A stretch of DNA of 64,000 bases, from contig NZ_BMVF01000009.1 of NCBI RefSeq assembly GCF_014650575.1, positions 186,001 through 250,000 of the forward strand. The letters are read 5' to 3'. This DNA comes from Streptomyces naganishii JCM 4654. Lineage in GTDB: Bacteria > Actinomycetota > Actinomycetes > Streptomycetales > Streptomycetaceae. Of the stretch, positions 1 to 8,425 are shown one piece after another. The notes under the pieces were generated by a model that was not told the DNA's origin, ran no database searches, and saw nothing but the letters and a program-made list of their open reading frames with translations. The stretch's first letter is position 1, and each line of letters opens with the position of its first letter. A program made the position numbers and the translations under genes.

Positions 1-2275
1 GGACCCAGCCGGAGGACGACACACAGGTCTTGGCGAGAACGGTGGTCGTGGTACCGGTCGTGTTGTCCTTGAGCGTGGCCGTCGCCCAGTCGTAGGTGAG
101 CGTGTCCGGGCAGGTCACGTTGTAGTAGAAGCCGAGCGTGCTGCTCCCGGACGGCGCCGTGAACGTCTGGGCGACCGAGGAGTCGCCGTTGGTCGGCGAC
201 GTGCTGCCCACCCGGGCCGCGTACGTACCGCTGTGCGCCCCGGAGTTGACCACGGACGTGCTCCCGGCCGAGGTCCAGCCGGACAGGCTGCCCGTCTCGA
301 AGCCGCTGTTGGTGATCCCCCCGCCGCCGCTGCCGGAGGTGACCGTCAGGGTGTACGTCGCGGTGTGGGTGGCGGAGGTGCCCGTACCGGTCACGGTGAT
401 GTCGTACGTGCCCGCCGGCGTCGACGACGACGTGGCCACGGTCAGCGTGGAGGAGCCGCCCGCGGTGACCGACGCCGGGTTGAAGCTCGCGGTCGCCCCG
501 CTGGGCAGCCCGGACGCGGACAGGCTCACCGACTGCGCGGAGCCGGAGGTGACGGCGGTCGAGACCGTGGTGGTCGCCGACGAGCCGGCGGTGGCAGTGG
601 ACGCGGCCGGGCTGACGCCGATCGAGAAGTCGTTGCTCGCGGTGGAGCCGCAGTTGGGCAGCGTGAACGAGGCGAGCCTGGTGTGCCAGTTGTAGTTGCC
701 GTTGGAGGGGATGTACTCGTTCGTGTACCAGAAGGTGCAGTCGTCGCTCGGGTCCACGGACATCGAGGTGTAGTCGCCCCAGCGGCTGTAGCTGGTCTGG
801 GAACCGCCACCGGTGACCGCGGTGACCTCACCCTGGGTCATGGTGCCGAGCGTGTCGCCGGCCAGGCGTCCGGTGTACCGGACGGACGGGTGCGCCGAGG
901 AGGAGGACTGGGAGTAACCGAGGGCGATGTCGCCGGCCTTGTCCTCGGCGATCGAGCCCATCCACCGGTAGGTGGAGTCGGGGGCGTACGTCCCCTGCTG
1001 GTACACGGCCGGGTTGCCGCCGGACATCCGCAGTTCGTACCAGCGCACACCCACGGAAGTCCCCGCCGTCACCGCGTGGTTGACCACCAGCGACTCGTGG
1101 TCGCCGAAGTTGCGGTAGGCCAGGCGGAACATCAGCCGGTCCGAGAGCGAGTCGAGCTGCGTGCTGGTCCCGCTCTGCGGAACACAGGTCCCCGAACTGC
1201 CGCAGGCGGTCGTGTACGACGCCACGGTCAGCGTCGACGGGCCGCTGAAGGCCGAGTTGGAGGCCGTCGCCCAGTCGACGTGGAACTTCCAGTACGCCAG
1301 CGTCGTACTCGTCGTGCCCAGGCCCACCATCAGCTCCGGCTCCCCCGACGGCGGCGCGGTGGAGCCGTCCAGGTCCGCGCCGAGCAGTCCGCCGTAGGAG
1401 GACGAGGTGGTGAAGCACTGCTGGGCGGCGCCGGCGCCGGTGAGCATGGCCGACCGGTTCAGCGCGCACGCCTCGGCGTTCAGGAAGCTGCCGGAGGCGG
1501 TGAACATGTTGTACGTGATGTAGTACGCGTCCGGCCACACCGACAGCTTCGGGTAGTCGGGGAAGCCGGCGTACTGGAACGAGTAGCGGTACTAGCTGCC
1601 GGTGGCGTCCGCACCGGTGGAGACGGCCACGCACTCGTAGTACGGGCCGGAGGACGAGGAGACGTTGGCGAACTGCGTCACCACCCAGCGACCGGCGAGG
1701 GTGTCCCAGCGGACCACGGCGTCACCGTCGTTGGTGGACTGGCAGGAGCCGCCGAACCCGGACCACAGGGTGCTGGTGTCGGTCGGGGCGAGGACGGTGG
1801 CGCCGGTCTTGGAGTACACCGCGTAGGCGGTGTTCACCGTCTCGACGATCTGGCTGGAGCCGACGGCCGAGTTCGGGTCCGGCGGTACACCGGTGATGGA
1901 GTAGTTGCCGGCGCCGATGCCCTCGAAGTTCGTGCCCGTCGAGGGGGCGGAGGGTCCGCCGGGGCTGGACTGGACGACCGGGTCGGGGATGGGGGACGCG
2001 GGCGGGTGCGGGAGGCGCGTCTCGCCGGGGTCGTCGTCCTGCTGCCGCTTGCCGTGGTGGCCGTGGTGGGCGTGGGCGGCCATGGAGCGCAGGGTGGGGG
2101 AGGTGTCGTGCCGTACGGCGGGGCCGGTGTCGGCCGAGTGGTGGGCCGCCGCGGCGTGGGGTGCGGGGTCGGCCTGGGCCGTGGGGGCGGCGAACCAGAG
2201 GGCGGGGACCGCGGTCAGGATCGCGGTGAGCGCGGCCGCGCCGCCGCGTCTGTGTCTGCGTCTGGATCGGGACAC
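1..2275 (-). pseudogene. Secreted Ig-like/carbohydrate-binding-like protein, interrupted by an in-frame UAG; runs off left edge
   Basis: The 5' part starts with ATG at 2275 and reads a signal peptide (Arg-rich n-region, hydrophobic core, AQA cleavage-like site about residue 35) and a Pro/Ser/His-rich linker. A conserved body follows with motifs such as WSGFGGSCQ and GRWVVTQFA. At 1592-1594 the frame meets TAG (codon 228). The same frame then stays open to position 2 and continues as the same protein: YRYSFQYAGFPDYPKL follows directly, then a Ser/Thr/Gly-rich Ig-like domain (about 340-660) and a C-terminal beta-sandwich beginning NSGFETGSLSGW that resembles carbohydrate-binding modules. A single TAC(Tyr) to TAG change explains the stop. 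The true C-terminus lies outside the window. Its role is unknown; probably an exported surface or polysaccharide-binding protein. It could be a pseudogene, a sequencing error, or read through. Confidence 0.75.
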
Positions 2276-2598
2276 GGAACATCCTTTCGGGCAGCCGGAG
2301 ATCGCCCGGCGTGGGGAGAAGAAGGACGTTCACGCCGATGGAGCGCGTGTTCGCAATCCGGGATGGTTGCACCGGACATGTCACGCAACAAGAGAGACGC
2401 GGCCTGCGTGGCGCGAAGCAGCCGAGAATTTACGGAGTGTGGTCAACTCGCAGTAAAAACCCAGGATTTCCTGTATCGGCACAAGGGATCTTCCTGTATC
2501 GCCGTAGGGGGAGCGCCAGTCCTCGCCAGACCGCAGAACGGATACAGCCTCGATCGCGTCCCACTGTGGGACTGTCCCGACTTCACGCTGGGGGCCTC
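2276..2598. other. Divergent intergenic region
   Basis: About 320 bases between the starts of the secreted protein (leftward) and the lipoprotein (rightward). It should hold both promoters. No clear operator palindrome was seen. Long open frames crossing it are compositional shadows. Confidence 0.4.
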
Positions 2599-3081
2599 GT
2601 GAGACCAACTGGGGCCCGTTCGCTCGCCGTTCTCGCCCTCGTTGTCTCGCCCGCCGCCTGCGCGGCCTGCGCCGGGGGCGCGGGGCCCGCCCGGCGGCAG
2701 CCCCCGGCCGCCTCCGGGTCGTCCGCCGGCATGCCGACAGCCGCCACAGGCGGCTCCGCCCGCCTGTGCCTCAGCGGGACCGTGACCGTGATCCACCCGG
2801 CCGCCGACAACCCCTTGCGCACCACCTGCGTTCACACCGGCACGACGGTCCGCATCACTCTCGAGCCGCTGCCCAACCGCCGCTGGGCGCCCGTCACCAG
2901 CTCCAACCCGAAGGCGGTCGGTCTGCTCGACGACCATCTGGAAGCCGACGGCGCCCGGTCCGCCACCGCACGCGCGGCCTCCGCGGGCACCGCGACCCTC
3001 GACTCGGCCGACAGCTACACCCCCGACCCGCACGGTCCGCCCTCGCGGCGCAGGCACCTGACCATCACCGTGGTCCCGTGA
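2599..3081 (+). CDS. Putative secreted lipoprotein, chagasin-like beta fold
   Basis: 160 aa from a GTG with a G-rich stretch just upstream. The N-terminus is basic then hydrophobic and ends in a lipobox-like SPAAC, so export and lipidation are likely. After a Pro/Ser-rich linker, residues about 55-160 form a small domain with GTTVRITL, PNRRWAPVTSSNP and a closing LTITVV strand. That layout is like proteinase inhibitor I42 (chagasin) domains: an opening strand, a loop before a W..V strand, and an Arg-rich segment before the last strand. The gene is tail-to-tail with the next one (10 bases apart), which encodes a protein of similar layout. The family call is inference from motif order; protease inhibition is possible, not shown. 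Confidence 0.6.
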   Translation: MRPTGARSLAVLALVVSPAACAACAGGAGPARRQPPAASGSSAGMPTAATGGSARLCLSGTVTVIHPAADNPLRTTCVHTGTTVRITLEPLPNRRWAPVTSSNPKAVGLLDDHLEADGARSATARAASAGTATLDSADSYTPDPHGPPSRRRHLTITVVP

Positions 3082-3091
3082 CGGCCCGCGC

Positions 3092-3412
3092 CTACGGCGC
3101 TTCGACGTGCACCAGCAGCCGCCACAACCGCGTCGGCGGCCCGAACCTGTCCCCGCTGAACGACGACGTCGACCGCAGTTCCGCCTCGCCGGCACCGGTC
3201 GCCCTGACCCTGGCCCGTGCGGTTCCGTCGTCCGTTCCCGCCGAGATCACCGCCATGGTCCCCGCGACCACCTCCACCGGTGTCCACGCGTAGGCGGGCC
3301 ATCCGTGCAGGGCGACGACGACCTCGTCACCCACCCGCACACGCAGCGGCCGCCCCGGCGGATCCCCGGGGCGGTGAACCACGTCCACCCGCCTTGCTCC
3401 TTCGTCTGCCAT
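3092..3412 (-). CDS. Small chagasin/I42-like protein
   Basis: 106 aa, ATG at 3412, no signal peptide visible, so probably cytoplasmic. It reads as one compact beta domain: RVRVGDEVVVALHGWPAYAWTPVEV, then an acidic/Gly turn, ARVRATGAGEAELRSTSSF and a last strand LWRLLVHV. This matches the I42/chagasin outline (strand, loop, W-containing strand, G.a.L strand, R.W strand). It neighbours the ZIP gene upstream in the same direction (stop of ZIP at 3430, 17 bases away), so the two may be co-transcribed. It faces the lipoprotein gene end to end. Function unproven; could be a generic Ig-like small protein. Confidence 0.6.
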   Translation of the reverse strand: MADEGARRVDVVHRPGDPPGRPLRVRVGDEVVVALHGWPAYAWTPVEVVAGTMAVISAGTDDGTARARVRATGAGEAELRSTSSFSGDRFGPPTRLWRLLVHVEAP

Positions 3413-3429
3413 GGCCGCACGGGCCGGGC

Positions 3430-4257
3430 TCAGGCGCCCGCGGCCGTGACGACGGCGTCGGTGGCGAAGCCCAGCAGGAGACCGAGCAGGACGCACCAGG
3501 TGGTGAGGGTCTTCAGGCCGGTCCTGCGGGCCACGGCGAGCAGTTCGATGACCACGTAGAGGATCGAACCGGCGGCGAGGCCGAGGAAGGCGATCGACAG
3601 GGTGTCGTTGACCAGGTGCTGGCCGACCAGTGTGCCGAGGAAGGTGGGGCCGCCGCCGATCAGGCCGAGCCAAAGCAGCGTGAGCCATGAGGGACGTTCG
3701 CCCTCGGCGGCCAGGGGGGCGACGATGCCGAAGCCTTCCGTGGCGTTGTGCAGGCCGAAGCCGATGATGAGCAGGAGGGCGAGGGAGATCTCGCCCTGGG
3801 CAGCGGAGTTGCCGATGGCCAGGCCCTCGGCGAAGTTGTGCAGGCCGATGCCGGTGGCGATCATCAGGGCGAGCGAACCGGCCTGGCTGCGGGTCTTCGG
3901 GGCCAGCTCGGCGGTGGCGGCCGCACCCGGCCCCGCCGGACGTGCGGCGGCCGCCCGGCGGCGCCCCAGCCAGGCGTCGTAGTGCACGAGGCCGGCCAGT
4001 CCGACGGCCAGGCCCGCACCCAGAGTGGCGCCCCCGGAGGCGACCGTGCCCCACGCGTGCTTGCCCAGCGCCTCGTCGACCGGTTCCCAGGCGTGGGCGA
4101 GCACATCCCAGACGAGGAAGATCAAGATGCCGATGGCCACGGCGTTCAGGGCTGCCCTGAGCCGGGGCGTGGGCGTGCGGAGGCGGCCGAGGGGGAGGCC
4201 GAGGTAGATGGTGAAGCCTGCGATGGCTCCGAGCAGGGCGATGTTGCCGCTGGACAT
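3430..4257 (-). CDS. ZIP-family divalent metal transporter
   Basis: 275 aa, ATG at 4257 preceded by CCGGAGT. Seven to eight hydrophobic segments surround a His/Ala/Pro-rich cytoplasmic loop (about residues 105-135). Two hallmark ZIP motifs are present: HNFAEGLAIG about residue 155 and HNATEGFGI about residue 187; their His and Glu residues form the binuclear metal site in the family. ZIP proteins import Zn, Fe(II) or Mn. A near-perfect DtxR/DmdR-type box lies 47-61 bases upstream of the start, which argues for iron (or Mn) uptake repressed by metal, rather than zinc under Zur. The small chagasin-like gene follows. Confidence 0.85.
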   Translation of the reverse strand: MSSGNIALLGAIAGFTIYLGLPLGRLRTPTPRLRAALNAVAIGILIFLVWDVLAHAWEPVDEALGKHAWGTVASGGATLGAGLAVGLAGLVHYDAWLGRRRAAAARPAGPGAAATAELAPKTRSQAGSLALMIATGIGLHNFAEGLAIGNSAAQGEISLALLLIIGFGLHNATEGFGIVAPLAAEGERPSWLTLLWLGLIGGGPTFLGTLVGQHLVNDTLSIAFLGLAAGSILYVVIELLAVARRTGLKTLTTWCVLLGLLLGFATDAVVTAAGA

Positions 4258-4303
4258 GGGGACTCCGGTCTGACGTGCAGGGAAAGCACACCGAAGGTAA
4301 GCC

Positions 4304-4318
4304 AGGTAAGGCTTACCT
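4304..4318. promoter_or_regulatory. Iron-box-like operator (DtxR/IdeR/DmdR type)
   Basis: AGGTAAG-G-CTTACCT is a 7-1-7 inverted repeat. With flanks it reads TTAGGTAAGCCTTACCTGG on the minus strand, very close to the actinobacterial iron-box consensus (TTAGGTTAGGCTAACCTAA). It lies in the region upstream of the ZIP gene (start 4257). A further GGTAAG half-site lies at 4296-4301. Metal-dependent repression of the transporter is inferred. Confidence 0.75.
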
Positions 4319-4565
4319 AACAATATGCGGATTCGGGTTTGGGGGAAACTTGGGGAAGTCGTTACGCGCGCTGTCGGGGACGGACGTGACTCCGGTAAGG
4401 GAAGCGAGGGGGCCGCGGCGGTGGCCGGGACGACGGCAGCGGCACCGCCGGCGGGGTAGCGGCACCCCGTGGGCGGATGTGGCTTGCGGACCGGTACTCG
4501 CCGGCCGGGCCGCGCCCTAGACTGCGACCGCTCCGAAACCGACGGTCTTCTGGAGGGTGTGCAGC

Positions 4566-5291
4566 ATGAACCGAGCGCTCACGACCGCACTGGCGGCAAC
4601 GGCGTTGGTCGTGTCCGCGGGCAGCGCCACCGCCTCCGCTTCCGATGCCCCGCCGCCAACCACGCACGGTCCTTGCCAGTACACCCAGACCCCGGACGAG
4701 CCGGCGGCGCGGCCCGTCCCCCTGCCGCCCGACCCGCGGCACACCCCCAGTCACGGCACGGTCGGCATGGCCGTCCCGACCAGCCAGGGCCCGCTACCGC
4801 TGCGTCTGGACCGGGCGAAGGCGCCGTGCACCGTCCAGAGCTTCCTGCATCTGGCGCGGCACCGGTTCTACGACCGTACGGTGTGCCATCGGCTGACGGC
4901 GTATCCGACGCTGAAGGTCCTGCAGTGCGGCGACCCGACCGGCACGGGCGAGGGCGGACCGGGGTACCGGTACAAGGACGAGTTGCCGGTGGACCTGCCG
5001 CCCGCGCCGAGCGACCCGACCGGCGTCCGCCGCCTCTACGGGCGCGGACTGCTGGCGATGGCCAACGCCGGTCCTAACACGAACGGTTCGCAGTTCTTCG
5101 TCGTCTACGGTGACTCCGCGCTGCGACCGAACTACACCGTGTTCGGCACGGTCGGCGCCGCCGGCCTGAAGACGCTCGACAAGGTCGCCGCCGGCGGAAT
5201 CGAGCCAACTGCGCAGGACCCGGCGCCTGTCGACGGCACGCCCGTGCTGAGGACCGAACTGCTCAGCGTCCGGCCGTCCTGCCGGTCCTGA
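4566..5291 (+). CDS. Secreted cyclophilin-type peptidyl-prolyl isomerase
   Basis: 241 aa, ATG behind GGAGGG about 9 bases upstream. The N-terminus (about 1-30) is a Sec signal peptide ending in ASASA. After a Pro-rich linker the cyclophilin domain covers about 65-238: FLHLARHRFYDRTVCHRL, LQCGDPTGTGEGG, MANAGPNTNGSQFF and YTVFGTV are the usual active-site blocks, with the catalytic-type Arg in CHR and the Gln-Phe-Phe core. The normal F.RV of the first block is changed to CHRL. It would catalyse proline cis/trans isomerisation of exported proteins outside the membrane. No operon partner is evident. Confidence 0.88.
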   Translation: MNRALTTALAATALVVSAGSATASASDAPPPTTHGPCQYTQTPDEPAARPVPLPPDPRHTPSHGTVGMAVPTSQGPLPLRLDRAKAPCTVQSFLHLARHRFYDRTVCHRLTAYPTLKVLQCGDPTGTGEGGPGYRYKDELPVDLPPAPSDPTGVRRLYGRGLLAMANAGPNTNGSQFFVVYGDSALRPNYTVFGTVGAAGLKTLDKVAAGGIEPTAQDPAPVDGTPVLRTELLSVRPSCRS

Positions 5292-5404
5292 CGGTCCTGA
5301 CGAACGCTGAGCGGTGGCCGGGTGCCGGGCTTTGCTCGGCATACCGGGTGCGATGTCGGCGTGTTATCGGTGGCGGCTGCCGCCGTGGCGTTATAGCGTT
5401 GTGA

Positions 5405-5546
5405 CTCAGCAGTCGTGGTTCCGAAGTTCCGTTCGCCCGTGATCGCCGTCACGGGCGTTCTCGCTGTTCAGCGTCTCTCCGGACCGGGCGATCACCTCCC
5501 GGGCACGCAAGGTGCGTGCCTGGTCTTCCCTTCGAAGGAGACAGTC
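5405..5546 (+). promoter_or_regulatory. Cold-shock gene 5' leader with conserved element
   Basis: The leader holds CAGTCGTGGTTCCGAAGTTC at 5410-5429. The second cold-shock gene has CAGTTGTGGTTCCCAAACTTC about 155 bases before its start, so the element sits at a similar distance in both. A hairpin (CGCCCGTGATCGCCGTCACGGGCG, 5434-5457) follows. The Shine-Dalgarno GAAGGAG is at 5534-5540. Conservation suggests a transcribed leader, perhaps temperature-responsive as in other csp mRNAs. Confidence 0.5.
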
Positions 5547-5750
5547 ATGGCCAAGGGCACTGTGAAGTGGTTCAACAGCGAGAAGGGCTTCGGCTTCATC
5601 GAGCAGGAGGGTGGCGGCCCCGACGTCTTCGCCCACTACTCCAACATCGCCAGCCAGGGTTACCGCGAGCTTCAGGAAGGCCAGAAGGTCGAGTTCGACG
5701 TCACCCAGGGCCAGAAGGGCCCGCAGGCGGAGAACATCCGCCCTGCCTGA
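5547..5750 (+). CDS. Cold-shock protein, CspA family
   Basis: 67 aa, a full-length cold-shock domain. The RNA-binding motifs are intact: GTVKWFNSEKGFGFI (RNP1, KGFGFI) and DVFAHYSNI (RNP2-like, VFAHY). Members bind single-stranded RNA or DNA and melt structured mRNA. The ATG has GAAGGAG six to seven bases upstream. A long leader precedes it, shared in type with the paralogue at 18.8 kb, to which it is about 85% identical by eye. It appears monocistronic. Confidence 0.97.
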   Translation: MAKGTVKWFNSEKGFGFIEQEGGGPDVFAHYSNIASQGYRELQEGQKVEFDVTQGQKGPQAENIRPA

Positions 5751-5840
5751 CGCTCGGCCTTGCAGGAGCGTGTGCCCACCGGTGCCGCGTCGGCGTCCAG
5801 CCCGCGGCCCCGGAGGGCACCACGCGACGACCCGCCTCGG

Positions 5841-6308
5841 TCAAGTCTTCCGGCTGCGCTGACGGCGCATCATGGCGAACGCACCGCCGCCACCGGCGAG
5901 GACCAACAGCGCCCCGGCCGCGGTCGGACCGGCCGCCAGGCCGGTGACGCCGCCACCCGCACCGGCTTTGACACTCCCGTGAGGCGCGGTGGACGGGACC
6001 GGCGCCGCCGACTCGGCGGGCGGCCTCATGGTGCACGTCATGGTCATCGTCATGGCCGAGGGCGTTGCCGTCCCGGACGGCATCGTCATGGTGCACGGCA
6101 TGGTCATGCCGTCCGGCATCCTCATGCCGGACGGCATCGGCATGGTGCACGACATCGACATCATGGTGGTGGAGGACCGCCGCATGGTGCAGCCCGGCGA
6201 CCCACTGGACGGTCCGGCCGGGCTCGGGGACGCGTTCGCCGCCACGGCGGGAGCGGTCAGGCATATCGCGGCGGCGAGGGCGGCGGCAGCAGTACGACGA
6301 GAGCGCAT
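5841..6308 (-). CDS. Met-rich, Cys-containing exported membrane-anchored protein
   Basis: 155 aa, ATG at 6308 behind GAGGAG. It has a signal peptide (about 1-28, ending AVAANA), then a striking region about 40-90 made almost only of Met, Pro, Ser, Thr and Cys. In this region CTM recurs four times (SPGCTM, MSCTM, MPCTM, MTCTM), spaced by MPSGM/MPDGM units. A Pro/Ala linker leads to a C-terminal membrane helix (GALLVLAGGGGAFAMM) and a basic tail. Met- and Cys-rich exported segments bind Cu(I) in other proteins, and the next genes (DUF302, DUF6153, DUF305) are of the kind found near copper-handling genes. Copper binding is inference; no enzyme domain is present. Confidence 0.65.
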   Translation of the reverse strand: MRSRRTAAAALAAAICLTAPAVAANASPSPAGPSSGSPGCTMRRSSTTMMSMSCTMPMPSGMRMPDGMTMPCTMTMPSGTATPSAMTMTMTCTMRPPAESAAPVPSTAPHGSVKAGAGGGVTGLAAGPTAAGALLVLAGGGGAFAMMRRQRSRKT

Positions 6309-6651
6309 CGTTGTCTCCTCAGCCGGACGCGGCCCCGATGACCGCGTGAGGGGATCCGGCTCAGGGTGATGGAAGCGCCGTGCCGACGTGCGCCGCAACG
6401 CGAACCGCTCCTCTCCCGACACCTGAACACCGTCGGCCATGGCCCGGATCAAGCTGTCTTCCCAGCCCGCCGGGCATGCCCGCGCACTCGTGGACGGAGA
6501 CACGCGTGATCCGCCCTCCGGGTGATGACCGCGAGAGGTCCCATGTCGGCCCGCAGCCGGCGGGGAAGCCACTGGCGAACAGCTCACGCATGCCCGGCCT
6601 GCGGAGGGACACCCGTCAGCGCCGGCCGGGACGACAGGAAGGGCCGGTCCC
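6309..6651. other. Intergenic region between Met-rich gene and DUF302 gene
   Basis: About 340 bases between divergent genes, expected to carry both promoters. Only a short palindrome CGGGCATGCCCG (6471-6482) stands out. No CsoR-type AT-rich/GGGG operator was recognised. Confidence 0.3.
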
Positions 6652-7056
6652 ATGACCTACGACCGCACGGTGCACCTCGACACCGACTTCGCCACGGCCG
6701 TCACGCGGGTTCGCGAGGCCCTCGGCGAGCAGGGCTTCGGCATCCTCACCGAGATCGACGTCACCGCCACCCTCAAGGCGAAACTCGACCAGGACGTGGA
6801 GGACTACGTCATCCTCGGTGCCTGCAACCCGTCACTCGCCCATCAGGCTCTGCAGACGGACCGCTCCATCGGCCTGCTGCTGCCGTGCAACGTGGTGGTC
6901 CGCGCCGACGGCGACCACACCGCCGTACAGGCCCTCGACCCGCAGACGATGGTGTCCCTGAGCGGACTCGACGCGCTCCGTCCGGTCGCCGACGAGGCCA
7001 CCCGCCGCCTCGACGCCGCGCTCGCCTCGCTCACAGGGACCGTTGGGCGGGGATGA
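6652..7056 (+). CDS. DUF302 domain protein
   Basis: 134 aa, ATG with AGGAAGGG about 9 bases upstream. The whole protein is one DUF302 domain: an N-terminal DFATAVTRVREALGEQGFGIL, then LDQDVEDYVILGACNP and ALQTDRSIGLLLPCNVVV. Cys residues in GACNP and LPCNV are typical of the subgroup that may bind metal or thiol ligands. DUF302 is a small alpha/beta fold with no proven enzyme activity. It lies in the Met/His-rich gene group and reads towards the DUF6153 and DUF305 genes. Confidence 0.88.
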   Translation: MTYDRTVHLDTDFATAVTRVREALGEQGFGILTEIDVTATLKAKLDQDVEDYVILGACNPSLAHQALQTDRSIGLLLPCNVVVRADGDHTAVQALDPQTMVSLSGLDALRPVADEATRRLDAALASLTGTVGRG

Positions 7057-7132
7057 CGCCGACGATGTGGGATGAGCCACTCGGCGGAGCGTTCGTCGGC
7101 AACGGGTCGAAGGCGCCTCATACGATGAGCTC

Positions 7133-7555
7133 ATGATGCCCAGCTCTCGCACCGGTTCCGGGGCGCGAGCTGTGCGCTGGACGTGGCTGGTCATGGCCCT
7201 GGTGGCGGGGGTGCTGGGGATGCATGCCCTGTCACCCGCCGGTATGCCGGCCGCGGGCCGGCACGACGCGATGATGCCGGTGGAGTCCCCGGGGCATCAC
7301 TCGACGCTCGTTCAAGGTGCCGGTGGAAACTGCCGGCATCTGTCGGACGCGGACGACGGTGGCATGGTCATGGACCACGCCGAAGGCACCTGCGCGGCGG
7401 CCGGTACGGCCACTGCCTACGTCCCGCCCGCGTTGACGCCCGCTCCGGCCGCTCGCCTCGCACCCGCGGTGACGGCCTCCGGCGGCCCGGCCGCCGGGGC
7501 GGTCGACGGTCGCGCACCGCCGGATCTTTCCCAGTTGCAGCTCCTGCGGATCTAG
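7133..7555 (+). CDS. DUF6153-like small exported protein
   Basis: 140 aa. One N-terminal membrane segment (WTWLVMALVAGVLGMHAL, about 17-35) is followed by a His/Met/Cys-containing outer region: GRHDAMMP, PGHHS, NCRHLSDADDGGMVMDHAEGTC. It ends in PPDLSQLQLLRI, the conserved tail I associate with DUF6153. The start may be the ATG at 7133 or 7136. The metal-ligand-rich ectodomain and the DUF305 gene about 100 bases downstream suggest a joint role outside the membrane, probably in copper or metal stress. No catalytic motif. Confidence 0.7.
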   Translation: MMPSSRTGSGARAVRWTWLVMALVAGVLGMHALSPAGMPAAGRHDAMMPVESPGHHSTLVQGAGGNCRHLSDADDGGMVMDHAEGTCAAAGTATAYVPPALTPAPAARLAPAVTASGGPAAGAVDGRAPPDLSQLQLLRI

Positions 7556-7660
7556 AGGCTTCCGCACGCCACCCTCCTGAGAGAGGGCGGCGTGCTCCGG
7601 CCTGCCGCATCCGTTTTCTCCCGCGCCCGGGCGCGGGCACTTCAAGGAGCTGAACCACCC

Positions 7661-8323
7661 ATGGCGTATCGCCGTTCCCTCGTCCGCCGTGCCGTTGCGC
7701 TGACCACCGCTGCCACCGCCGCGGTGGTGCTGGCTGCCTGCGGCAGCAGCGATTCCTCCTCCTCGTCCCCGGCGCCGGCCCGCTCGGGCCACGACACGGG
7801 GTCCGTGCACCCCTCGGGCACCGCCTCCGCGGGCAGCCACGACCCGCAGGACGTGTCGTTCGCCCAGGGGATGATCCCGCACCACCGGCAGGCCGTGGCC
7901 ATGGCCGGCCTGGCTGCCTCACGGGCGAAGTCCCCGCAGGTGAAGGACCTGGCCGCGAAGATCAAGCAGGCGCAGGATCCCGAGATCAACACCATGTCCG
8001 GCTGGCTGAAGGCGTGGGGCGAGAAGGTCCCGGGCGACGGCGGCACCGGCATGGAGAGCATGCCGGGCATGGACCACTCGGCCTCCCCGATGCCCGGCAT
8101 GATGTCGGACCAGGACATGGGCAAGCTGAAGGGCCTGTCCGGTGACGCCTTCGACAAGGCCTTCCTGCAGATGATGATCAGCCATCATCAGGGCGCGATC
8201 GAGATGGCGAGGACCGAGCAGGCCAAGGGCGCCTACGGTCCCGCCAAGGCGATGGCGAAGTCGATCGTCACCTCGCAGTCCGCCGAGATCACCGAGATGG
8301 ACAAGATGCTCGGCAAGCAGTAG
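7661..8323 (+). CDS. DUF305 lipoprotein
   Basis: 220 aa, ATG with AAGGAG 11 bases upstream. A signal peptide ends in a lipobox (VLAAC, Cys about residue 25). After a Ser-rich linker come two DUF305 repeats, each with the signature of a four-helix, ferritin-like fold: FAQGMIPHHRQAVAMA (about 68) and FLQMMISHHQGAIEMA (about 168). A Met-rich link between them (MESMPGMDHSASPMPGMM) adds soft-metal ligands. DUF305 proteins are frequent beside copper genes. It is the last gene of the rightward metal-stress group and is followed by a strong hairpin. Confidence 0.9.
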   Translation: MAYRRSLVRRAVALTTAATAAVVLAACGSSDSSSSSPAPARSGHDTGSVHPSGTASAGSHDPQDVSFAQGMIPHHRQAVAMAGLAASRAKSPQVKDLAAKIKQAQDPEINTMSGWLKAWGEKVPGDGGTGMESMPGMDHSASPMPGMMSDQDMGKLKGLSGDAFDKAFLQMMISHHQGAIEMARTEQAKGAYGPAKAMAKSIVTSQSAEITEMDKMLGKQ

Positions 8324-8339
8324 ATCCCTCAGCCGGCCC

Positions 8340-8376
8340 GGCGCCGGGGCAGCCGTCGAACGGCCGCCCCGGCGCC
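8340..8376 (+). terminator. Strong hairpin after DUF305 gene
   Basis: GGCGCCGGGGC (8340-8350) pairs perfectly with GCCCCGGCGCC (8366-8376), with a 15-base spacer, 17 bases after the stop codon. There is no T-tract, as is usual for Streptomyces. Confidence 0.65.
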
Positions 8377-8425
8377 CGCGGGCAGTCGGCCGCGGCATCG
8401 GCCGAGTGCCGCGCCGGCAGGGCGG

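Noticed and set aside
233..2602. Rightward frame of 789 codons
   Set aside because: It is antisense to the secreted-protein gene, composed almost only of Gly/Arg/Val from GC-rich codon shadow, with no domain.
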